Shown in pieces: positions 25,251-33,129 of a DNA stretch of 64,000 nt. Source of the stretch: Cryptosporangium aurantiacum (lineage in GTDB: Bacteria; Actinomycetota; Actinomycetes; Mycobacteriales; Cryptosporangiaceae); assembly GCF_900143005.1 (NCBI RefSeq), contig NZ_FRCS01000007.1, positions 417,563-481,562 of the forward strand, read 5' to 3'. Below the pieces are notes generated by a model, which worked only from the letters and a program-made list of their open reading frames with translations, was not told where the DNA came from and did not search any database. Both the position numbers and the translations under genes were made by a program. Numbering within the stretch: the first letter of the stretch is position 1; each line of letters starts with the position of its first letter.

Positions 25251-25286
25251 GTCGCCGGGCGAGACCCTGCCACCTCGCCCGGCGAC
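25251..25286. terminator. Bidirectional hairpin terminator
   Basis: Perfect 13-bp inverted repeat (GTCGCCGGGCGAG / CTCGCCCGGCGAC) with a 10-nt loop between the convergent USP and RidA genes. Confidence 0.7.
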
Positions 25287-25382
25287 CTACCCGTGCGGGA
25301 GAAACGGAGGCGACGGGCAGACCTGGCCGCGGCGCGAACCGGCTCTCCGTATGTCTTGATCACCCGGTAGCTGGGAGCGCGT

Positions 25383-25778
25383 TCAGGCTGGTATCACCGC
25401 GATCGCTTCAACTTCGACGAGTTGGTCGGCATAACCGAGGACGGTGACGCCGAGCAGTGTGCTGGGTGGGTGGGGCGCGAAGTAGGCGCTGATGGCCGTC
25501 CATGCGGCACGGAGGTCTTCTCGCTGGTCGGACGCGACGTAAATGGTCGTTTTGACGACGTCGGAGAGGTCGGCGCCGGCCGCCTGCAGAGCGATCGTCA
25601 GGTTGGTGATGGCCTGATGACATTGACCGACCAGGTCGCCGACCGGTGTGGTGCGGCCGGTTGGGTCGAGGGGGCAGGCTCCGGCGGTGAACACCATCTG
25701 CCCTGCAGCGGCGAGGGCGGCGTAGGCGTAGGGCGCGGTGGTGGCGAGGGCTGGCGGGTTGATCATCTGGTTGGGCAT
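25383..25778 (-). CDS. ridA: RidA/YjgF/UK114-family protein (reactive imine deaminase-like)
   Basis: A 131-residue RidA-family protein, the normal length. The pattern AGQMVFTAGACPLDPTGRTTP, the helix QCHQAITNLTIALQAAGA, DVVKTTIYV and the C-terminal VEVEAIAVIP are typical. The arginine that binds the substrate carboxylate in RidA (usually in a CVRARL- or R-x-C-V-E-like stretch near the end) is not obvious: the position reads STLLGVTVLGYADQLVEVEA. It may therefore belong to a non-deaminase subgroup. Its start overlaps by 16 bp the frameshifted tail of the upstream gene. Confidence 0.85.
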   Translation of the reverse strand: MPNQMINPPALATTAPYAYAALAAAGQMVFTAGACPLDPTGRTTPVGDLVGQCHQAITNLTIALQAAGADLSDVVKTTIYVASDQREDLRAAWTAISAYFAPHPPSTLLGVTVLGYADQLVEVEAIAVIPA

Positions 25779-27667
25779 GTGTTCACCGTCGCGCTTCGAT
25801 GAGTAGGAGTCATCCGGATTGCGCCAGCGGTCTGGGGCGGTCCAGGCGGTCTGGGGCGGTTGTATGCGTGGCCGAGCATGGTTGGGTGGTTGCGGGCATG
25901 CCGATGCCCCGGAGCGCGGGAAGGGTTCCGGGTGTCGGCGTGGGGGTGATCAGGGCGGGCCGAGGGTGGTGCCGTCGGGTCGGGTGATCGTGAGTTCTCG
26001 TCCGTCGAAGTCCAGTTTCCAGCCGTGGTCGTGGCACGGTGGTGATGAAACGGACATAGGAGGACGAGATTGTCGAGGTTGGTCGGCCCGCCGTCGGCCC
26101 AGTGGGTGACGTGATGCGCTTCGGTCCAGGCGGGTGGACGGTCGCAGCCGTGGAAGCGGCAGCCGCCGTCGCGGGCGATCAGGACGCGGCGCATGGCGGG
26201 GGTGGGCAGGCGGGTGCGGCGGCCGGCGCTGAGGGGGACGTCGCCGGGACCGAGGACTACGCGGTTGACGCCGGCGTCGCAGGCGATGCGGCGGGCAGCG
26301 TGAGCGGGGAGGATGCCGCCCCAGTCGGTGACGGCGGTGCCGGGTCCGGGCATGCGGGATGCGCGTCCGGTGGCCGCGGCGATGCCGGCCAGACCGGGAT
26401 CCAGCGGCGGGTCAGGCCGGTGGCGAGCATCGGGCCGGGGAGCGGCTTGTGGGCGCGGGTCGGTTCGCTTGCGCGGGCCTGCCTGCGGATCGGGCTCGCT
26501 GCGGAGGTATGGCCGGGGCGATGCGTCGGTGTCGGTTGGGTTCGGTTCGTCGGTCCAGGTGTCGAGGACGGTGTCCCAGTCGATGTCCGCGTGGGTGTCC
26601 CAGTCGATGTCCATGAGGCTGTCCCAGTCGATGTCGGCGAGATTGTCCTGGTCGGCGTCGACTGGGCTGCGCCGGTCCGGGCTGTGCCGGTCCGGGCTGT
26701 GCCGGCTCGGGCTGTGCCGGTCCGGGGTGTTCCACGTGTGGGCGACGTCGGGGTCGGTGGTCCAGTCGGGAGGGGTCGGGGTGGGGTCGTCGTCGAGGTA
26801 GGCGTGGGTGGCGGTGAGGGCATCATCGCCGTCGAAGCGGAGCACGGTGCGGGTCCGGCTCCCGCTGCGGCCTCGGCGGGGTGGGGTCGTTTGGAGGTCT
26901 CGGGCGTGGACGAGGACGCTGAGGTGGGGTTGTTCACCGCCGACGGTAGGTAGTTGCGCGGCGCTCAGAGCGAGGCGGAGGACGTCGGCGAGCGCGTCGT
27001 GGCGGCGCTGGGCGGGGCTGCGGTCATCGTCGGGTGCGGGTGGGCCGAGGGCAGCCGAGAGGGCGGTGCGGATCAGGGCTCCGGCTTCGGGACTAAGGGC
27101 GCCTTTGAGGTCCCAGATGCCGTCGAAGGTTTGGGACACATACAGGCTGCGGTCCTGTTCGGCCTTGTCCGGCGGGTCGTCATCGCGGTCAGGGGTGAGG
27201 TAGAGGCGGATGCGTTTGGCGACGTGCTTCAACGCGGCGGGGTCCATGTCCAGCGCCGGGCCGAGGAGGGCTTCGACGGCCTGCTCGGCGTGTTCGGGGC
27301 CGACCTCCTTGGCCAGGCGGGCGGCGACCACGACGTGGGCCAGCGAGATCCGGCCGGCGGCGAACGCTTCGGCGAAGCCGGGGGAGTGCGGCAGGTGGCG
27401 GGCGGCCTCGAGCAGGTCGGTGGCCCCACCGGGGGCCATGTGGAGTTGTCCGCGGAGCCAGGACTGGGTGGAGACCGCGCCGTCGTAGTCGACCGCGCCT
27501 TCGCGGTGGACCGTGCCGACGGCGGTGACCATCGCGGCGTCGAGTTGGCAGCGGGCGCGGTGGAGCACGCGGAGCCGGTCGAGCCGCGCCGGGGCTGAGA
27601 GACCGGTCAGGTCCGCTCCGGCGATCTCGGCTGCGGCTGCTTCGAGCCGCTCTACCGGTGTGTCCAC
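25763..27667 (-). CDS. DUF222/HNH endonuclease-domain protein with 3' frameshift
   Basis: A 634-residue open frame of the 13E12/DUF222 family, frequent and multicopy in actinobacteria. The N-terminal DUF222 domain covers about residues 1-230. The middle (about 290-400) is low-complexity, with RHSPD repeats and acidic DIDWD repeats. The C-terminal HNH domain has CRFHGCDRPPAWTEAHHV, then HW, GGPTNLDNLVLLC and FHH, with Cys, His and Asn all present. Right after FHHHR (about 26036) the normal continuation (HDHGWKLDFDGREL, ending at a stop at 25950) is in a different frame. In the literal frame an unrelated tail of about 95 residues runs to 25763 and into ridA. A one-base deletion or a sequencing error is likely. 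DNA-cleaving activity is inferred from family only. Confidence 0.8.
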   Translation of the reverse strand: MDTPVERLEAAAAEIAGADLTGLSAPARLDRLRVLHRARCQLDAAMVTAVGTVHREGAVDYDGAVSTQSWLRGQLHMAPGGATDLLEAARHLPHSPGFAEAFAAGRISLAHVVVAARLAKEVGPEHAEQAVEALLGPALDMDPAALKHVAKRIRLYLTPDRDDDPPDKAEQDRSLYVSQTFDGIWDLKGALSPEAGALIRTALSAALGPPAPDDDRSPAQRRHDALADVLRLALSAAQLPTVGGEQPHLSVLVHARDLQTTPPRRGRSGSRTRTVLRFDGDDALTATHAYLDDDPTPTPPDWTTDPDVAHTWNTPDRHSPSRHSPDRHSPDRRSPVDADQDNLADIDWDSLMDIDWDTHADIDWDTVLDTWTDEPNPTDTDASPRPYLRSEPDPQAGPRKRTDPRPQAAPRPDARHRPDPPLDPGLAGIAAATGRASRMPGPGTAVTDWGGILPAHAARRIACDAGVNRVVLGPGDVPLSAGRRTRLPTPAMRRVLIARDGGCRFHGCDRPPAWTEAHHVTHWADGGPTNLDNLVLLCPFHHHRATTTAGNWTSTDENSRSPDPTAPPSARPDHPHADTRNPSRAPGHRHARNHPTMLGHAYNRPRPPGPPQTAGAIRMTPTHRSATVNTCPTR

Positions 27668-27840
27668 GGCAATACCCTATTTATCGAACGAGTGTATGCA
27701 TATCGGGCGAATGGCGTACGAACCCGCCCACTCTCCGGTGTACAGGGCTGCTACACCGTTCGGATGAGCTGCGGCCCCGCCGCGTCCGGCCCGAGCCGGA
27801 CCCGAGCGGCTCCCCGCGACCGCGACCGGAGCGCGAGATC

Positions 27841-27854
27841 GGGACTTCGACCTC
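27841..27854. promoter_or_regulatory. DevR/DosR-like box D (weak)
   Basis: GGGACTTCGACCTC (in ATCGGGACTTCGACCTCT) has the left half-site, but the right half is one base closer than in the other boxes. It precedes the BON remnant and the USP at 28124. Confidence 0.35.
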
Positions 27855-27871
27855 TGCCGCGAAAACTCGGG

Positions 27872-28104
27872 AGAGTTTTTGCCCGGCCGGATCGGGAAGT
27901 CCACCACCACGTCGAGCGGGCGCTGTTGCTGCCACCGGCCACGCCGGCGGTCGAGGTCACCGACGGTGTGGTGATGCTCTGCGGTCACCTGGAACGGGCG
28001 GAGCGAGGCCGTGACGCTCCGCCGTGCTCAGCCGGCGGGTGGACGGCGTCGTGCGGGTCGTGGACGAGGTGCACTACCGCAACGACGACACGCGCCACGT
28101 CTAG
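27872..28104 (+). pseudogene. Frameshifted BON-domain remnant
   Basis: Two pieces of one BON domain are encoded in different frames. The first reads VERALLLPPATPAVEVTDGV and then VMLCGHLERAERG. The second, shifted by two bases, reads LSRRVDGVVRVVDEVHYRND, ending at the TAG at 28102. In relatives such a domain follows a pair of CBS domains, often next to USP genes in DosR-type regulons. Here the CBS part is missing and a frameshift lies at about 28010-28030. No start codon is convincing. It is a decayed gene, unless the shift is a sequencing error. Confidence 0.65.
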
Positions 28105-28123
28105 GCAGGACGGGAGGTGCAGT

Positions 28124-28900
28124 GTGGCCAACGGTGTCATCGTCGGCGTCGACGGCTCGCCGGGCGGCGTCCGGGCGATGGATTGGGCGGCGCGGGAGGC
28201 CGCGGCGCGTCGCGTCCCACTGCACGTGGTCGTGGCCGAAACCACGTCGGACGGGGAACTGGGCCCCCGGGTGCTCGAACAGGCGACGGCCCGCGCAGCG
28301 GGCCGCGAGCCCGAGCTGACGGTAACCGGAGCAGTATGGCCGGATCCCCCCGCTGCCGCGCTGCTCGGCGGAGCGGCCGAGGCCGACCTGCTCGTCGTCG
28401 GGCGCAGCGGACGGGGCAGCCGGGTGGGGATGCACCTCGGGTCGGTGCCGGTGTCGGTCATCCGGCACGCGCCGTGCCCGGTGACCGTGGTCGCGGGTAG
28501 TCCGACCGGCGCGCCGCCGCGCTGGGACGGTGACGTGCTGGTCGGGATCGACGGTTCGGCACACGACCCGGACGTGCTGGCGGCGGCGTTCGCCGCCGCT
28601 ACGTGTCGGGACGGTCGGGTGACGGTCGTGCATGCTCCCGCTCCCGGCGACGACGACGCGGGACGCGGGCTGATCGATGCCGCGCTCGCCGACTGGACGC
28701 CGCGGTTCCCGGACGTCGAGGCTACCGGGCGGGTGGTGCGCGAGGGGCCGATCCGGGCGCTGGGCGCGCTGTCGCAGGGGGCCGCGTTGCTAGTGCTCGG
28801 TGCGGTGGGGCGGGCGGGCTTCCCGTCGATGCTGCTCGGGTCGGTGCCGCGTGCGTTGGCGGGACAGGCGGCGTGCCCAGTGCTGGTGGTCCGAAACTAG
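28124..28900 (+). CDS. Universal stress protein, two USP domains
   Basis: A 258-residue, rather short tandem USP. Domain 1 begins VIVGVDGSPGGVRAMDWAAR, with the ATP loop GRSGRGSRVGMHLGSVPVSV. Domain 2 begins VLVGIDGSAHDPDVL; its loop GAVGRAGFPSMLLGSVPRAL keeps spacing but has A in place of one glycine. The shortened linker region in domain 2 suggests loss of a loop. The GTG start follows GGGAGGTGCAGT. It lies 20 bp after the BON remnant and may have been its operon partner. Confidence 0.9.
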   Translation: MANGVIVGVDGSPGGVRAMDWAAREAAARRVPLHVVVAETTSDGELGPRVLEQATARAAGREPELTVTGAVWPDPPAAALLGGAAEADLLVVGRSGRGSRVGMHLGSVPVSVIRHAPCPVTVVAGSPTGAPPRWDGDVLVGIDGSAHDPDVLAAAFAAATCRDGRVTVVHAPAPGDDDAGRGLIDAALADWTPRFPDVEATGRVVREGPIRALGALSQGAALLVLGAVGRAGFPSMLLGSVPRALAGQAACPVLVVRN

Positions 28901-28912
28901 CGGCGCGCCGGT

Positions 28913-28962
28913 GAGCGGATTGCATTTGGGAGGGCCAGAGCCCTTCTCAATGCAATCCGCTC
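28913..28962 (+). terminator. Long hairpin terminator after USP
   Basis: A 13-bp perfect outer stem (GAGCGGATTGCAT / ATGCAATCCGCTC) continues inward as a mostly paired stem to a 4-nt loop, making one hairpin of about 50 nt. It begins 12 bp after the USP stop. Confidence 0.75.
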
Positions 28963-29138
28963 GGGCGGCAGCAGGGCGGTGTTGCGCCACCAGCTGGGGA
29001 CGACGCGAGTGGCGCGATGCGAGGTCGGCTCGATCTCGGCGAGAAGCTGCGGGGTTGCGGCCGGGTCGTGGATCCTCTCCGTGCCGTGGGTGGCCATCTC
29101 CCCGCGCTGCCCGGGCAGAGGCGCTATGCCCCACCGAG

Positions 29139-29152
29139 AGGACCTTCGTCCC
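29139..29152. promoter_or_regulatory. DevR/DosR-like box E1
   Basis: AGGACCTTCGTCCC is near-palindromic with a complete GTCCC right half. It is the distal of two boxes, 171 bp upstream of the USP start. Confidence 0.55.
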
Positions 29153-29228
29153 TCGTGGCAGAGGCGACCGCGCCCATTCACTGAGGACATGTCGCCGCCG
29201 CGGTCCGCGGGGTCGAGGAGACCCTCGA

Positions 29229-29242
29229 GGGACCAACGTCCT
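29229..29242. promoter_or_regulatory. DevR/DosR-like box E2
   Basis: GGGACCAACGTCCT matches the GGGAC-N4-GTCCC design at all but the last base. It ends 81 bp upstream of the USP start. Paired distal and proximal boxes are typical of strongly DosR-activated promoters. Confidence 0.6.
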
Positions 29243-29323
29243 GCGGTAGTGGCCTACTGGCCCTGACGATGGAACCCGGGCGTGGCGCACGCTGAAGTCG
29301 GACAGTTCGAGAGAGGACAGTCG

Positions 29324-30289
29324 ATGGTCACCGGTGAGAAGGTCGTCCTGGTCGGAACCGACGGCTCGGCGCAGTCCGACCGGGCGGTGGAGTGGGCCGC
29401 CGCTGAGGCGGTTCGCCGGGGCAGGCCGCTGCGGATCGTGCACGGCTTCATCTGGCCACTGCTGCACGTGTCCACCGCCCCGGTGCCCGGTATCGAGGGC
29501 TCCGGTCTCCGGGCGGCCGCCGAGGAGTTGCTCGCCGCCGCCGCCGAGCGGGCACGCACGGTCGCGCCGGACCTCCCGGTCAGCACCGGCCTCCGGGTCG
29601 GCGCGCCGGTACCGGCGCTGCTCGCGGAGGTCGGCAGCGCGGAGCTGCTGGTCATCGGCTCGCGGCGGCTCGACCCGGTGACCGGGCTGATCGTCGGGTC
29701 GGTCGGCGTCGAGCTGGCGGCGACCGCGCCGTGCCCGATCGTCGTCGTCAACGACAGCACCGCGGCGAGCGGAACGCCCTCGCGCATCGTCGTCGGCATC
29801 GACGGGTTCGACCACGAGCACGGAACCGCACAGGCCGCCGCGGTGCTCGACTTCGCGTTCGTGGCCGCCGAACAGCGCGGGGCGAAGCTCGCCGTCGTGC
29901 ACGCGATCGGACGCGCCGGACACGCCGGCGCCGAGCAGGCCGCGATCTCGTCGGTGGTCACCGAGTGGGCGGACAAGCACCCGGGCGTCTCCGTGGAGTC
30001 GGTGACCGAACGGTCGTCCCCGGCGAACGCGCTGCTCACGCACGCGGCCGGCGCCGATCTGCTCGTCGTCGGCGCCCACGGGTGGGGCGGCCTGGCCGGC
30101 ATGCTGCACGGCTCGGTGAGCCGTCAGGCGCTGTGGCGGGCGCCGTGCCCGGTCGCGGTGGTCCGCGCCGACACCCGCGCCGACACCCCCGACGCTGCCC
30201 CCCACGACGCCGGCGCCCATGACGCTGCCGCGCACGACGACGGCGCCCACGACGCCGGGCCCCACGACGCAGGCGGGCCGTCGTCGTGA
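29324..30289 (+). CDS. Universal stress protein with His/Asp-rich C-terminal tail
   Basis: A 321-residue tandem USP. Domain 1: VVLVGTDGSAQSDRAVEWAA; its ATP loop GSRRLDPVTGLIVGSVGVEL is less glycine-rich. Domain 2: IVVGIDGFDHEHGTAQ, where S is replaced by F; its loop GAHGWGGLAGMLHGSVSRQA is intact. After residue 290 a tail of about 35 residues repeats H-D-A-(G/A) units (PHDAGAHDAAAHDDGAHD and on), rich in His and Asp and reminiscent of metal-binding tails. Two DevR boxes lie upstream. The stop overlaps the nitroreductase start (GTGA), so the two form an operon. Confidence 0.9.
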   Translation: MVTGEKVVLVGTDGSAQSDRAVEWAAAEAVRRGRPLRIVHGFIWPLLHVSTAPVPGIEGSGLRAAAEELLAAAAERARTVAPDLPVSTGLRVGAPVPALLAEVGSAELLVIGSRRLDPVTGLIVGSVGVELAATAPCPIVVVNDSTAASGTPSRIVVGIDGFDHEHGTAQAAAVLDFAFVAAEQRGAKLAVVHAIGRAGHAGAEQAAISSVVTEWADKHPGVSVESVTERSSPANALLTHAAGADLLVVGAHGWGGLAGMLHGSVSRQALWRAPCPVAVVRADTRADTPDAAPHDAGAHDAAAHDDGAHDAGPHDAGGPSS

Positions 30290-31317
30290 ACGGCTCCCGC
30301 GTCTGCGACCTGGACACCACCCGGTTCGCCGACCTGGTCGCGCTCGGAACCCGCGCGCCCTCACTGCACAACACCCAGCCGTGGCGGTTTCGGTGGGACC
30401 GTGACGCGGTCGAGATCCTCGCCGACCCCGACCCCGCCCGCGCGTTGCCGGTCACCGACCCGTCCGGCTGGGGTGTGCGGATCGCGCTCGGGGCGGCCGC
30501 GTACAACGTCCGCCTGGGATACGCGCTGCTCGGGTGGCGTGCCGAGGTCGAGCCGTTCCCGGGTTCGGACGTGATCCTCCGGGTGCACCCGGAGGCCGAG
30601 CACGTGGCGACCCCGGCGGAGCGGGAGCTCGCCGCCGCGATCCCGCGGCGACACACGAACCGACGTCCCTACCTCGAGGTGGCGGTGCCCGCGGACACGC
30701 TGCGGGCGCTGGTCGATGCGGCAGGCGCCGAGGCGTGCCGGCTGACCGTGCTGGATCCGCGGGCGGCCGGTGAGGCATTCGCACTGATCCGGGCGGCCGA
30801 CGAGGACCTCGAGCAGCGTCCGGGATACGCCGCCGAGCGGCGCGCGTGGACCCGCGGCTCCGCCGCCGGCGCCCGCGGCTCCGACGCCGCCGCCCGCGGC
30901 TCTGCCGCCCGCGGCTCCGCCGCCCCCGACCCCGTGGATGGCGTCCTCGCGGACCGCCTTGCCGGGCGTCCGCACCTGGACGAACGGCTGCGGCGGCGCG
31001 ACTTCGGCGGTGGCGCGGCCCGACCCTACGAGAGCGACCCGTGCCTGGCCGTGCTCACGACCAGCGGTGACAGCCGCTACGACGAGCTGCGCGCCGGGCA
31101 GGCCCTGCAGCACGTGCTGCTCCGTGCGACGGCGTCCGGGCTGACCGCGTCGCTCTACTCCCAGCCGATCGAGGTGGCGTCCGTGCGGACGCGGCTGAGC
31201 GCGCTGTGCGGCGGGGGAACGCCGCAGATGGTCGTTCGCGTCGGCTACGGCCTGGCGCACAGCCCCACGCCGCGGCGTCCGGTACACGAGGTTGTTCTTC
31301 GGGACTTCCGACCCTGA
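30286..31317 (+). CDS. Acg-type nitroreductase-family protein
   Basis: A 343-residue protein of the Acg/Rv2032-Rv3131 nitroreductase-like family, known as DosR-regulon members in mycobacteria. N-terminal APSLHNTQPWRFRW and the central IPRRHTNRRPY motif are diagnostic. The C-terminal half has LRATASGLTASLYSQPIEV and QMVVRVGYG. Acg itself binds FMN but buries it with a lid and may store flavin rather than reduce nitro compounds. A low-complexity insert of A/R/G/S repeats (30850-30920, about residues 189-212) is unusual. It is coupled to the upstream USP. Confidence 0.88.
   Translation: MNGSRVCDLDTTRFADLVALGTRAPSLHNTQPWRFRWDRDAVEILADPDPARALPVTDPSGWGVRIALGAAAYNVRLGYALLGWRAEVEPFPGSDVILRVHPEAEHVATPAERELAAAIPRRHTNRRPYLEVAVPADTLRALVDAAGAEACRLTVLDPRAAGEAFALIRAADEDLEQRPGYAAERRAWTRGSAAGARGSDAAARGSAARGSAAPDPVDGVLADRLAGRPHLDERLRRRDFGGGAARPYESDPCLAVLTTSGDSRYDELRAGQALQHVLLRATASGLTASLYSQPIEVASVRTRLSALCGGGTPQMVVRVGYGLAHSPTPRRPVHEVVLRDFRP
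31301..31314. promoter_or_regulatory. DevR/DosR-like box F
   Basis: GGGACTTCCGACCC, in the context TTCGGGACTTCCGACCCTGA, lies inside the last codons of the first nitroreductase gene and ends 68 bp upstream of the second one. Its position suggests the second gene has its own promoter. Confidence 0.55.
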
Positions 31318-31382
31318 TCGGCATACCGGTGGATGTCCGAGGCTATCCGTGGGGAAAGTTACGAGCCGAGGGGACCGGCACG

Positions 31383-32345
31383 ATGATCACCACGCAGGAC
31401 GACATACTGCGGAGCGCCGCCGAGACCGCGCTGCACGCTCCGTCGATCTTCAACACCCAGCCGTGGCGCTGGCAGGTCTTCCAGGGTGGCCTGGAGCTGC
31501 GGGCCGACCGGAGCCGTCAACTCGCCGTCACCGACCCCGAGGGGCGGATGCTCACGGTCAGCTGCGGCATCGCGCTGCACCACGCGCTCACTGCGCTCGC
31601 CGCCGAGGGCCACCGGACGTCGGTCGACCGGCTGCCGGACGACCGTGACCCGGACCTGCTCGCACGGGTCCGGATCACTGGCTCTGCGGCGCCCACCGAC
31701 GTCCGCCTGCGGGACGCGATCTCCCGGCGGCACACCGACCGGCGGCCGTTCGCCGACACGCCGGTGCCGGACGGCGTCGTGGACCGGCTGCGCGCCGAGA
31801 CCGAACGGCGCGGCGTGTACGTGGCCGAACTCGGCGCGGACACCGTCGTGCGCTTCCAGGTGACCGCGGCACGGGCCGGTGAGCTGGATCAGGACGACCC
31901 CGCCTACCAGGCCGAACTCACCGAGTGGACGCACCGGCCGGAGGCGGCGCACGACGGTCTCACGCCGGACACCGTGGTACCGGCCACCCCGCGCAAGATC
32001 CCGCTGCGCTCGTTCTTCCCGGAGGGCGGCGAGGAACTGCTACCCGGCCCCGGCCACGACGGCGGCGCCCGCTACCTGGTGCTGTGGACCACCGACGACG
32101 AGCCGTCCGATTGGCTCGCGGCGGGCGAGGCGATGAGCGCCGCGCTGCTCGAGACCACGGCGTCCGGCCTGGGAGTTTCGCCGATGACCGACGTCATCGA
32201 GGTACCCGCCTCCCGGGCCCTGCTGCGCAGGCTGCTCGACAACCTGGGCGAAGCCCAGGCGGCGCTGCGGATCGGCGTGCCCGCCACCGGTGACACCGCT
32301 CCGGAGTCACCCCGCCGGGCGGCCACCGACGTCATCGACGGCTAG
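31383..32345 (+). CDS. Acg-type nitroreductase-family protein
   Basis: A 320-residue paralogue of the preceding gene without the low-complexity insert. It has APSIFNTQPWRWQVF near the N-terminus, ISRRHTDRRPF in the middle and LLETTASGLGVSPMTDVIEV plus AALRIGVPA near the end. The ATG at 31383 follows GGGGACCGGCACG. A DevR-like box 68 bp upstream predicts induction during oxygen limitation. It converges on devR. Confidence 0.88.
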   Translation: MITTQDDILRSAAETALHAPSIFNTQPWRWQVFQGGLELRADRSRQLAVTDPEGRMLTVSCGIALHHALTALAAEGHRTSVDRLPDDRDPDLLARVRITGSAAPTDVRLRDAISRRHTDRRPFADTPVPDGVVDRLRAETERRGVYVAELGADTVVRFQVTAARAGELDQDDPAYQAELTEWTHRPEAAHDGLTPDTVVPATPRKIPLRSFFPEGGEELLPGPGHDGGARYLVLWTTDDEPSDWLAAGEAMSAALLETTASGLGVSPMTDVIEVPASRALLRRLLDNLGEAQAALRIGVPATGDTAPESPRRAATDVIDG

Positions 32346-32366
32346 GTCGGAGGGTGGATGACCGGT

Positions 32367-32387
32367 GACCGGACGTTCCCTCCGGTC
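32367..32387. terminator. Short hairpin between convergent genes
   Basis: GACCGGA and TCCGGTC flank a 7-nt loop between the nitroreductase and devR stops. A modest bidirectional terminator. Confidence 0.45.
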
Positions 32388-32421
32388 CCCGGGGCGGCTC
32401 TGTGTCCAAGGCGGCTCGGTC

Positions 32422-33060
32422 TCAGCGCGGTCCCAGCAGCTTCGTGGCGAGGATCGCGGCCTGCGTACGCCGCTCGAGCCCGAGCTTGGCCAGCAGGCTC
32501 GACACGTAGTTCTTCACGGTCTTCTCGGCGAGGAACATCGCCTCGCCGATCTGGCGGTTGGTCATGCCCTGGGCGATCAGCTCCAGGATCCGGCGTTCCT
32601 GGCCGGTGAGGCCGGACAGCTCGGCCGGGGTGTGTTCGTTGCCCTCCCGGATCCGGGTGAGCACCTGCTGGGTGACGGCCGGGTCGAGCAGGCTCTGCCC
32701 GGCGGCGACCCGCCGGATCGCGTCGACCAGGTCGGTGCCGCGGATCTGCTTGAGCACGTAGCCGGCGGCGCCGGCCATGATCGCGCTGAACAGCGCCTCG
32801 TCGTCCTGGTACGAGGTGAGGATCAGCGCCTTGATGGAGGGGTCGGCCGACCGGATGTCGCGGCAGACGTCGATGCCGTTGCCGTCGGGCAGCCGGGCGT
32901 CGAGCACGGCGACGTCCGGGCGCAGCGCCGGGATGCGCCGGGCCGCCTCGGGTGCTGAGCCGGACTCACCGATGACCTCGATGTCGCCGCTGGACTCCAG
33001 GAGCGCGGCCAACCCACGGCGGACGACCTCGTGGTCGTCGAGCAGAAACACCCGAATCAT
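32422..33060 (-). CDS. devR: DevR/DosR-type response regulator (NarL family)
   Basis: A 212-residue response regulator. Receiver domain (1-120) has D8, D9, phospho-acceptor D54 (AVLDARLPDG), T82 (LTSYQD) and K104 (YVLKQ), the same positions as in M. tuberculosis DosR. The LuxR-type helix-turn-helix (about 148-205) contains LTGQERRILELIAQG, MTNRQIGEAMFLAEKTVKNY and LLAKLGLERRTQAA, matching DosR almost residue for residue, including the lysines and asparagine that contact DNA (here K180, K183, N184). It should activate genes with GGGAC-N4-GTCCC boxes. The USP gene 69 bp upstream gives the Rv3134c-devR order, but no devS follows. Confidence 0.9.
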   Translation of the reverse strand: MIRVFLLDDHEVVRRGLAALLESSGDIEVIGESGSAPEAARRIPALRPDVAVLDARLPDGNGIDVCRDIRSADPSIKALILTSYQDDEALFSAIMAGAAGYVLKQIRGTDLVDAIRRVAAGQSLLDPAVTQQVLTRIREGNEHTPAELSGLTGQERRILELIAQGMTNRQIGEAMFLAEKTVKNYVSSLLAKLGLERRTQAAILATKLLGPR

Positions 33061-33129
33061 GCACCGTTCCTACACCGTTGCGCCCAGGGCACGCGATCGG
33101 GGGAGGCCGGGGCACGCAGCCCCCGCGGG

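Larger units (their letters stand above)
28963..29323. other. Intergenic control region with two DevR boxes
   Basis: About 360 bp ahead of the USP at 29324. It holds the two DevR boxes listed below. A weak open frame on the minus strand (about 28897-29190, or an inner ATG at 29097) has unusually ordinary amino acid composition. It ends inside the hairpin and lacks a recognised family, so it is not called a gene. Confidence 0.5.

Noticed and set aside
25239..25252. DevR-like sequence GGGACCCTCGACGT
   Set aside because: It lies between two convergent genes with no start downstream, and the right half is poor.
28897..29190. 97-residue minus-strand open frame with fairly ordinary composition
   Set aside because: It ends inside the USP terminator hairpin, overlaps a DevR box, lacks a convincing ribosome-binding site and matches no known family.
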